Positions 56,365 through 64,000 of a DNA stretch of 64,000 nucleotides are shown here, piece by piece. Made by a program: the position numbers and the translations under genes. The notes beneath the pieces are model-generated. The model searched no databases, was not told where the DNA came from, and saw only the letters and a list, made by a program, of their open reading frames with translations. Positions within the stretch are counted from its first letter, which is position 1. Each line of letters begins with the position of its first letter. Source of the DNA: Acanthamoeba castellanii str. Neff (Eukaryota; Discosea; Longamoebia; Acanthamoebidae); NCBI RefSeq assembly GCF_000313135.1, contig NW_004457554.1, positions 84,054 through 148,053 on the forward strand. Reading direction: 5' to 3'.

Positions 56365-57555
56365 TCATTGGTGCGTGGAGTGGACCGGGAGGGTGACGGC
56401 TCTGGCCAGCTCGTCGGTAAGGAAGCGGGCGGGCTTGTGGGTGGTCTGCGCCGACGCCGACCCCTTTCCGCTGCGGTAGTGTCTGGCCCTGCGCGAGTTC
56501 TTGGCCTTGCTCCGCTCGCGGAAGTTGCGCACCAGCCGCCGCTGGGCCACGCCCGTGAAGCGCGCCTCGACCTTGGGTCCGAAGCCGCGCAGCAGGTTCG
56601 AGCTGGACCCGACCGACGCGCCGCCCAGCCGCACGGCCATGCCCGTCGATCGGTGGACCAGCACCGCTTCGTACATGCCCAGCCGACGCGGCTTGCGACC
56701 GGCCGGGGCCTCGACCACGAACGGCAGCTTGACCTGCCACAGGCGCTGGTGCGTGCGCGGGTGGCGCCCGGCCGCGACCCAGGCGTCGACCTGGCTGACG
56801 ACCATCTCGCAGGCCACGCAGCGTTGGGCCAAAAAGTCGGGCTGGTCGGGCTGGTCGAGCTCGAGCAGCTGGAGGCGGTACTGGTCGAGCTCGAGAGCGT
56901 AGTCGGCGCAGGCCGTGTAGAAAGCGACCCAGGCCAGCGCGCGCTCCTCCTCTTCTGCCCACTTCTTCATCTTCTCCTTCTTCTTGCTGCTGCTGTTGTA
57001 GGCCAGCACGGCGTAGAAGGAGACCATCACCTCCTTCTTCGGGTCGAGTACGTGATGCCTCTCGTTGGCTTGCACGTCGTCGTTCGCATCGTCGTGGCCT
57101 TCTTCCACCACTTCCTCCACTTCTGCTACTTCGTTGTAGAAGACCTCAGTGGGAGGCTGCGGTGGCAGCGGGGCCAAGGGGCCAGACAGGAGCCTGATGA
57201 GGTGGTCCACGTCGGCGATGGGTTCCGTCACTGCCACCACCACTTCATCTTCCCCGGCCTCCAAGAGGTGGTGGGCCACTTCGTCCAAGTCCATTCCAAC
57301 GATGGCGCTCATCGCCGCCGCCGGCGTGAAGGGCTGGCCCACCACCTGCACCGCCGCCTGGTGGTAGTCGTGGTGGCCGAAGCCGTGGTGGTCGTGAGCG
57401 ATGATGGCCTCCGGCGATTGGGCCTCGTCGACGGTGGCCTGCTGCTCTTCCAACAACTTGAACTGGTCGAGGGTGGAGAAGAGGGCATCGACCTCGAGCA
57501 TCGACGGGTCCTCGAGTAGATGATAGTGGTGGTGATGGTCTTGAGCTACTTGCAT
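56365..57555 (-). CDS. Uncharacterised single-exon protein
   Basis: An intronless frame of 396 codons, which stands out among multi-exon neighbours. I do not recognise the family. The N-terminus is His- and acid-rich (AQDHHHHYHLLED, HHGFGHHDYH). The middle has a charged helix (KKKEKMKKWAEEEERALAWVAF). A C-x-x-C pair occurs in QRCVACEMV. The C-terminal 80 residues are Arg-rich and end LPVHSTHQ. The opposite strand is also open over the same span, but its Ala/Arg/Gly/His-rich composition looks like a shadow. The start could also be the Met at residue 19. Possible nuclear or regulatory protein; no function assigned. Confidence 0.6.
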   Translation of the reverse strand: MQVAQDHHHHYHLLEDPSMLEVDALFSTLDQFKLLEEQQATVDEAQSPEAIIAHDHHGFGHHDYHQAAVQVVGQPFTPAAAMSAIVGMDLDEVAHHLLEAGEDEVVVAVTEPIADVDHLIRLLSGPLAPLPPQPPTEVFYNEVAEVEEVVEEGHDDANDDVQANERHHVLDPKKEVMVSFYAVLAYNSSSKKKEKMKKWAEEEERALAWVAFYTACADYALELDQYRLQLLELDQPDQPDFLAQRCVACEMVVSQVDAWVAAGRHPRTHQRLWQVKLPFVVEAPAGRKPRRLGMYEAVLVHRSTGMAVRLGGASVGSSSNLLRGFGPKVEARFTGVAQRRLVRNFRERSKAKNSRRARHYRSGKGSASAQTTHKPARFLTDELARAVTLPVHSTHQ

Positions 57556-57937
57556 GGCGGGGTCACTACGCGGGCGGGCCTTCTTCTTCTTCTTCTTCTT
57601 CGAGTATTATGTTGGAGGTGGAGGTGGATGAAGATACTAGACTGGGTGGTGGGTGGCCCATTTTATGTGGGTCTCACCCTGAGGGCCTGAGCAGCCTCCG
57701 CTGGCGCTGGGAAGACCCAGCAGCCCCAGCCTGCTCGTAGCCCCGCGTGAGAACCCTCAGGGACCTTGAAAACGGCCGAACACGCAAACAATCACAGCTG
57801 CCAGCCTCACCCTCAGGGTCTAGATATATTGGATAAAAATGTTGGGAATTTAGCTGCATAAATTTTCTTCAAAAGGAAAAAGTGCAACTGTGCAGTTAAA
57901 CCTCTTTTCTTTTGTGTTTTCTTTTAAAAAAAGTTAG
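57556..57937. other. Intergenic region with a nested inverted repeat
   Basis: A 382-base gap between two reverse-strand genes. At 57677-57762 it holds CCCTGAGGG and its reverse complement CCCTCAGGG, inside them GAGCAG/CTGCTC, and inside those GCTGGG-AAGA-CCCAGC. Together they could fold into a three-tier stem. A second CCCTCAGGG copy lies about 55 bases further on. No coding frame is evident. Confidence 0.6.
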
Positions 57938-60882
57938 TTATGGCTCCTTGGCAGCTGCCGATGGCCTGCTGGCGACGGCCGGGCGCGGGGTCTCTTCGCT
58001 CTTGCTGCTGCTGCTGCTGCTGCTCTTGGGCGGCGACGCCGGCGCGTAGACGAGCTTCTGCTGCATCGACGCCTGCGTTGAAGGCTCCTGGAAGATGATC
58101 TTTGTCGGCCTGCAGCACAACACAACACTCGTCAGACCACTGGCACACGACACACACACGCAACATGCAACACGACACACACGACACGCGATGCGTACCG
58201 TGAAGAAGGCGGGGGAGGCGGAGCGCCGTTGGGGTGGTGGATGACGACGTGAGTGAAGCGAGCCTCCTTGACCACGCTCGTCGTGGGCTGGCCGGGAATG
58301 GCCCCTCCGCCCGGCGAGCTGCTCCTGCTCGCACCGCCGTTGGTCTCCTGCAGCTGCCTCGCCGCCGCCGACCCACTGCTCGCCACCGCCGCCGACGCAG
58401 GCCTGCACCGCACACGCGCACACAGAAAACAATCAACCACCGCACACGACACGACGTGACACGCACCGCACACACCTTATGGCACACGACACGACACGCA
58501 CGACACGCGTACCTGGGCGGTTGCGGGGAGGCGGTGGAGGCAATGGGGTTCATGGAGGTGAACTGGATCGTCTTGGGCCGCGCCGGCTTGGTGGACGCGC
58601 CAGCGGCGCCGCCCGCCGACTGCTGCCCGCTGCTGCCGGGCGGGTGCGCCGCGCCGGGTGGCGGCGCCGAGAAGGACTGGGCTCCGATGCCCTGGATGCC
58701 CAGCGGCGACGAGGCCAGGAACAGGGCCGGGCCGGGCTGGACCGGCGTCGCCGGCGGGCGCGCCACCGTCGGCTTACTGACGGCTGCGGCAGAGTTGGGC
58801 GAGGAGGCGGCAGCGACGGCGGCGGCGGCGGCGGCAGCGGCGGAGACCACCGCGGGCGGGACCTGGTGCGACTGGGCGGCGAAGGACGAGGGCGTGGTCC
58901 ACGTTGTGCCGGCGGATGACGAGGCGGCCGCCGATGATGACAGGGCAGCGGCCAGTGATGACGTGGCAGCGGCTGGCGTGGTCGATGACGACGAAGTGGT
59001 GGTCGTAGAGGAGGAGGAAGTTAAGGTGGCGGATGAGGTGGCGGGTCTGGCCTTGGCTTTGGCCTTCTCAAAGGCGGCCTTGCGCTTGCTGATGAGCGCG
59101 GCCCGTCGCCTCACGGTTCGCGCGGGCAGTGTCGGATCGAGCGAGAGCGGCAGCAGGTGCTTCTGCGCATACAGCGCGTTGGGCTTGGATAGCGTCTGTG
59201 TGCGGTGAGTGCGGTGAGTGCGGTGAGCGACACACGCGTGCGAGAGGAGGTCGTGGTGCTGGCGGTAGTACCGAGAGCGTCGCGTGTTGCTGGCGGTAGT
59301 AAATGTGATAGGCCAGCGCCACGTGCACGCCCGGCTTCTTCCACCGCAGGAACTCGGGCGGCTTCTGCTGAGCTCGCGTGACGTCACATGTTAGTCGACA
59401 TATCAGATAAACAAAAACAAAACCTTAAAAATATGTAAATAAACAATGACACGTCAGCACGAGTGGTAGGTGGTACCGAGGAGGCGGCGGGGGCTTCGCC
59501 GGTGGTCTTCTTGGTGAGGCCGGTGAGCTCGGCCGTGGTGTGGGTGACCAGCGCCGAGGGGAAGAGCGGAGGCGGCAGGAGCTCGCCTTCGGCCTCGAGC
59601 CGCTCGGCCTCCTCGTCCGCGAGCCTGGCCTGCTCGAGGGCCAGCAGATCCGACGCCTGATCGTTGATCTCCATTTTCACTCCTGCGTTGTGTCTCAAGT
59701 AAGTGTCGTGCCATGCGTGTCGTGTCGTGTCGTGCGTGTCGTGTGCGGTGGTGGGTGTGCGCTTACCAGATTGTGGGGACGATGCGGAGGGCGAGGTGGC
59801 TCCTTGGCTGCTGAGCAGGAAGAGGCTCTGGGCGAGGCCCATCAAGGCAGCTGCGCCCTCGGCCTCGGTTTCGCCCACCGGGGGGCCGCCCGGCTTGGCT
59901 TTCGCCGCCGCTTTCGTTCTTCTGGTCGTCGGCGTCTCTTTCGCGGCAGCGGGCTTCGCTTTCGCCGGCGCTGGCTTGGCCTTGGCCGCTGCGCTCGTCC
60001 GCGGCGAAGTTCTGGTCTTGGCCACCACTGCAGCCTTCCCCTTTCCGCCCTTGGCCGCTGCACACACTCACAACACACGTCAATGTCATTGCCATCTCAG
60101 CGGCGGTGTAGAAAGAACGACGAAAGAACGAAAGAGAAGCCGTACCGGCCCCACGCTTTCGCTTTCGCGGCGTCGTGTCCTCGCTCGCCTCGCCGTCCTC
60201 CTCTTCGTTTTCTTCATCGGACGACAGCTTGCGCACCTTTCGTTTTCGCTTGCCGCGCCCGAGACCTTCGTTCTCCTCGTCGGCCGGCTGCTGCGCGGCG
60301 GGTGCCTTTTCGCCTCGCTTCTGCTTCTTCTTGTCCAAGGCTGCGATCAGCCTCAGCACGCCCTCTTCTTCTTCGCTGTCGTCGTCGTTCTTTCGTCCGC
60401 CATTCTTATTCTTCCTCGCTTTGCTTTCTTCCTCTTCCTGTTCATCGTCATCATCATTGATCACCAACCCTCCCGGTTCGTCGTCTTCACTGGGCGCGAC
60501 CTCGTCGGAGTTGTGCTGCAAGGCGAAAAGAACTTTAGAACACACCACGAAGTGTGAACCCGCACAATGATCACAAGCCCCTTGAGACAACGGTGACCAC
60601 AAGCAAAAAAGAAAATAAAATGAAAAACAATATTAAATATTTGAGAAATGAAGACTAGATTTGATTGCGCGCGCTTGGCATTCCGAAGGCTGTCCCTCCG
60701 TAAATAAGCAAAAGAGAAAAAACAGTACAACAGGAGGATGAAGGGGTAAGCCGTACCTTATCTATCTTCTTGGGCTTGCTGTCGGTCGCCTTGGTGGACT
60801 TGCCCTTGGTCGCTGCTGCTGCTGGCGCACCCTTCTTGCCCTTGGGCGAGGCCTTGCTCGTCTTCTGACTCTGCGCAGCCAT
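57938..60882 (-). CDS. Low-complexity, probably nuclear protein
   Basis: Unrecognised protein. Eight exons: 60882-60757, 60515-60146, 60057-59767, 59682-59477, 59367-59272, 59195-58513, 58402-58199 and 58109-57938, total 2148 nt, 715 residues in a consistent frame. The N-terminal 270 residues alternate Lys/Ala runs (KAKPAPAKAKPAAAK) with acidic stretches (DDDDEQEEEES) and basic clusters (RGKRKRKVRK, PRKRKRG) typical of nuclear proteins. A more ordered central part includes QKPPEFLRWKKPGVHVALAYHIYYRQ and LPARTVRRRAALISKRKAAF, the most likely functional element. The rest is Ala/Ser/Pro-rich, ending KSEETPRPAVASRP and SAAAKEP. A chromatin-associated role is a guess from composition only. Confidence 0.7.
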
Positions 60883-60982
60883 GTCCAAATGGTGCATTCA
60901 GTGAGTCGATGTGCCAGCATTTGTCTGACAGTAGGCCGTGACTTCGAGCAAACGCCAGCGTATGCCGAGGGGATGTGATCCT

Positions 60983-61758
60983 CTACAGCATTGGCGTAGC
61001 AACTCGCTGCAGTACGTGAATTTGGACAATTTGAAGATCAAGTAGCGGGCGCTACAGTGATCGATTTACGATGAAAGGCGAGATGGTAAGATTCATAGGT
61101 TGTGTGGTACCTTTGCCGCTTTCCTCTTGGCTTTGGTTGGGGCGAAGAGGTCGTCGTCATCTTCTTCGGCATCCGCGAAATGAACGTGAAGCTTCCTCTT
61201 CTTGGCCGCAGGGGGCGGCTTCTTCAGCACCACCCACTGCATATCCTCGTCTCCACTACTTCCCTCAGCTGCATCTTCGTCGCCCGGCTCCTCATCTTCG
61301 ACGTTCATATGAAGCAGCTCATCAAGCTCCGCCCCTTCTCCATCTCCATCCTCATCTTCGCCCTCCCCATCCAACTCCTCCAGCGTTACCAGCGCCGTAG
61401 GCCTCGTCTTGTTCTTTTTAGCTCCGATCTTGTTCGATTCCTTCGCTTTCGTTGAAGATGGCGACGCTCTGCCGCCACTGGAGGGTCCCTTGGCCTTCTT
61501 CGCCGTCGCGCCGCTGGACTTCTTCGATGCAGATTTCGAAGTGGCAGCGCTGGTGTTGTCCCTCATCTTCTTCATCGGCTGCGTCATCGTCTTCGACGGC
61601 TTATCCGCCGGTGGCGCAGCAGCGTCATCGCCTCCGTTTGGCCTCGCTCGCGTCGCTCGACTTTTAGTCGTCTTGGGTTCGGTCGTCTTCTTCACCTCTT
61701 CACCTTCGGTCGGCTCACCGTCCGTCGTCTTCTTCGAAGCCCTGCTCCGTGTTATCAT
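60983..61758 (-). CDS. Small charged low-complexity protein, probably nuclear
   Basis: Two exons, 61758-61111 and 61051-60983, give 717 nt and 238 residues. The start MITRSRASKKTTDGEPTE leads into a Lys/Ser/Ala-rich half (ATSKSASKKSSGATAKKAK) and then an acidic half (GEGEDEDGDGEGAELDELL, DAEEDDDDLF) ending TKAKRKAAK. The short second exon adds RPLLDLQIVQIHVLQRV. The composition is very like the N-terminus of the next gene on the same strand, 100 bases on. The two could be one gene joined by different splicing, or a tandem pair. No domain is recognised. Confidence 0.55.
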
Positions 61759-62592
61759 GTTGCTCGCCTTTTCGCTCGAACTCGATGGTGTGGCGTTGAA
61801 AGGCGTCGAAGAGGGAAGGAGATGATGCTGTTGATATCCGCCTCTTCGCTTTCTTTCTTTCTTTTGTCTCCTCCTTCACTTCTCGCTCTTTCTCGGGCGG
61901 GTGTGGGTGGTGACGACTGAAAGAGCGAAAGCGAAAGACAATGATTTTTCGCGTTTCGCTTTTGTGGGAGGCCAGAGCCAGCGGCAAAACTCCTTTTGCC
62001 TTCAGCCTAACCGTTTTGTGAGTGATGATGCAAGCTCGATGCCACCGTCTTGCTTCTCTTCGCCTCTAAACCAAGAACTCGAGGTGAGGTGACGCCGCTT
62101 CGGAGCGGAGGGAGGTGTTGCACTTTTCCACTTCTTCTCGCGCGAACAGACAGAAGCGCACCAAGAGGCATACCAAGGGGAATACCCGACTCGGGGTTGG
62201 ACTGTCATTTCCGCGTATCAAGCTTGGTGACGGTTGGGCAGTTTCATTCCCCAACCCACTACTTCCAGGATATAACTGGACACTCGCCCCTCACGCCTCT
62301 TGGCCAAACATGTTCAGACACTCCCAGCCTCTCTTCCTCCTTCCACCCCTTGCCAAGCAGACCTAACTTGAAGCTTCTGTATTGCGTGTTGTGTCACACA
62401 GCATTGATAGCAAAGGTGAAAGTGCTATTTTGGTGTTGAATGTCCCGAAATTTCGTCGAGTGGCAGGCAATGATAACCGGACCTTTATTTTTGCGCATTT
62501 CCGCCTGGCGTGATTTTTCTTTCATTACCTCAACGATTGGATTTCAAGAAGGAGGAAGCAGAGCGAACATTGGTTATTGAGAGGACATAGAG
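61759..62592. promoter_or_regulatory. Divergent intergenic region, charged protein / casein kinase 1
   Basis: An 834-base head-to-head region with both promoters. Near the left gene it is purine- and pyrimidine-asymmetric (CTTTCTTTC, GAAAGCGAAAG). No repeat array, RNA gene or recognised coding frame. Confidence 0.5.
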
Positions 62593-64000
62593 ATGGCTCT
62601 TGAATTGCGGGTGGGAAACAAATACAGGCTTGGCCGAAAGATCGGCAGCGGGTCCTTCGGCGACATCTATCTAGGCACCAACATACAGACGGGCGAACAG
62701 GTTGCGATCAAATTGGTACCGCCGATCCCCTCACTTCCCTCCGTCCGCCGCACTCTTGTCGCCTAGATTTGATTTAAATGATGATCATGCTCGCCCCTTG
62801 CGACAATATCGTACACCTTTTTTTTTTGTAACAATCCCATTTAACCTCTTATCTTGGCTTTGCAGGAGAGTGTCAAGAGCAAACACCCTCAGCTTCAGTA
62901 CGAGGCCAAGCTATACAAAGTGCTGGGTGGCGGCAGTACGTCATTCTTCCTCCCCCCTCTAAATTTTCAGCTCATTTTTGTTTCTCCCCCCCAATCAAAA
63001 TTACATTTCATTAACGTACAAATCTGTCCATTTTGAATGCGAGTTCTTTCATCAATCTGTGCGCCATGTCTCACTCCATTTTTTTTTTCTTTGGTGGATT
63101 GGCGTAGTCGGGTTTCCGTACGTGCGATGGTTCGGGCAGGAGGGCGACTACAACGTGATGGTGATCGATCTCCTCGGACCCTCGCTCGAGGACGTCTTCA
63201 ACGTGTGCCACCGCAAGTTCTCCATCAAGACCGTGCTCATGGTCGCCGACCAAATGGTACACCCCTGTCATGCCGTGTGCGTGTGTCGTGTCGTGTGTCG
63301 TGTGTCGTGTCGTGTGTCGTGTCGTGTGCTGACCACGTTGGGCTGTAGATTCGCCGCATCGAGTACGTGCATTCGAAGAACTTCATCCACCGCGACATCA
63401 AGCCCGACAACTTCCTCGTGGGCCTCGAGGCGAAGAGCAACCAGGTTAACCTCATCGGTGCGAACCCATTCCCCACTGCACACCGCACATCATCACACAC
63501 ACACACACAACACAACACACACACTTACGAGCGGGTCGTGGCCGATTTGTGTGCGTCCAGATTTCGGTCTGGCGAAGAAGTACAGGGACTCGCGATCGCA
63601 CGTGCACATCCCCTACCGGGAGAACAAGAACCTCACCGGCACGGCCCGCTACGCCAGCATCAACACACATCTCGGCATCGGTACGCACACGACACACACG
63701 ACACACACAACACACACAACACACACAACACATGCGCCACCGCCCACGCCGTTCCAACTCACATTCCCGCACGCGCGCGTGTGTTGCGTGTGTGTCGTGC
63801 GCACACAGAGCAAAGCCGAAGGGACGACCTGGAGGCCATCGGCTACGTGCTGATGTATTTTGCGCGGGGCAACCTGCCCTGGCAGGGGCTCAAGGCCACC
63901 ACCAAGAAGGAAAAGTACGAACGCATCAGCGAGAAGAAGATCACCACCTCCGTCGAGCAGCTCTGCAAGGGCTTCCCCGGTACGTCGCCCCCCCCCCAAC
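62593..64000 (+). CDS. Casein kinase 1, delta/epsilon-like (3' end outside window)
   Basis: Constitutive Ser/Thr kinase acting on acidic or primed sites. Visible exons: 62593-62715, 62866-62935, 63108-63256, 63349-63457, 63561-63680 and 63809-63979; the next lies off the window. The protein starts [20 protein letters not shown] with Gly loop [11 protein letters not shown] and catalytic Lys in VAIKL. Family hallmarks are [57 protein letters not shown] (the CK1 variant of the activation region, replacing APE with SIN) and [18 protein letters not shown]. All catalytic residues are intact. One intron (after 63256) carries the GTGTC repeat. Delta/epsilon-like assignment rests on the sequence of the kinase domain only. 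Confidence 0.95.

Noticed and set aside
56368..57519. Forward frame of 383 codons opposite the single-exon gene
   Set aside because: Its Ala/Arg/Gly/His bias is typical of an antisense shadow; the reverse-strand protein has balanced, helix-forming segments.

Overview
This is a compact, intron-dense, GC-rich nuclear segment of a eukaryote. Coding exons are GC-rich and introns are mostly 50-150 nt. 5' splice sites are overwhelmingly GTACG or GTGCG, and many introns are filled with GTGTC / GTGTGTC / ACACG-type short tandem repeats. With the gene content (an SH2-domain Shk-type kinase, a RasGEF, an RGS-C2 protein, an LZTR1 homologue), this points to an amoebozoan, most likely Acanthamoeba. The genus call is inference. 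I found no bacterial, viral or organellar segment, no tRNA or rRNA gene and no mobile element.

I model 19 genes, two of them cut by the window edges. From left to right: a DH-PH Rho exchange factor (-, 3' end off the window); COMMD4 (-); a long coiled-coil UVR-motif protein (+); a proline-rich SH3 protein (+); protein-L-isoaspartate methyltransferase (+); a DNAJC17-like J protein (-); a CDCA7-type 4CXXC zinc-finger protein (+); a phytanoyl-CoA-dioxygenase-like protein (+, broken frame); LZTR1 (+); a family-10 fucosyltransferase fused to a LamG-like domain (+); an RGS-C2 protein (+, broken frame near the N-terminus); an HDHD5/CECR5-type HAD protein (-); a RasGEF (-); an Shk kinase (+); a PP2C phosphatase (+); an MFS transporter (+); a single-exon protein of unknown function (-); two low-complexity, probably nuclear proteins (-, -); and casein kinase 1 (+, 3' end off the window). 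Intergenic gaps are about 60 to 1050 bp. Head-to-head pairs share short promoter regions: COMMD4/UVR, DNAJC17/4CXXC, RasGEF/Shk and the last low-complexity gene/CK1.

Functionally the window is rich in signalling: Rho and Ras exchange factors, an LZTR1-type CUL3 adaptor (in animals this restrains Ras), an RGS protein, an SH2 kinase, PP2C and CK1. Eukaryotic neighbours need not act together, so this is only suggestive.

Most gene models were assembled exon by exon, and the summed exon lengths give an intact frame. Exceptions are the UVR, DNAJC17-like, PhyH-like, RGS-C2 and RasGEF genes, each with one or more frame breaks not explained by an ordinary intron, and one unresolved junction in the RhoGEF. 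The most unusual finds are a set of GC-AG introns whose 5' site is always GCAC, a COMMD4 start codon isolated from the rest of the gene by an intron, and a repeated F-x-F-[IM] peptide motif in the UVR protein.
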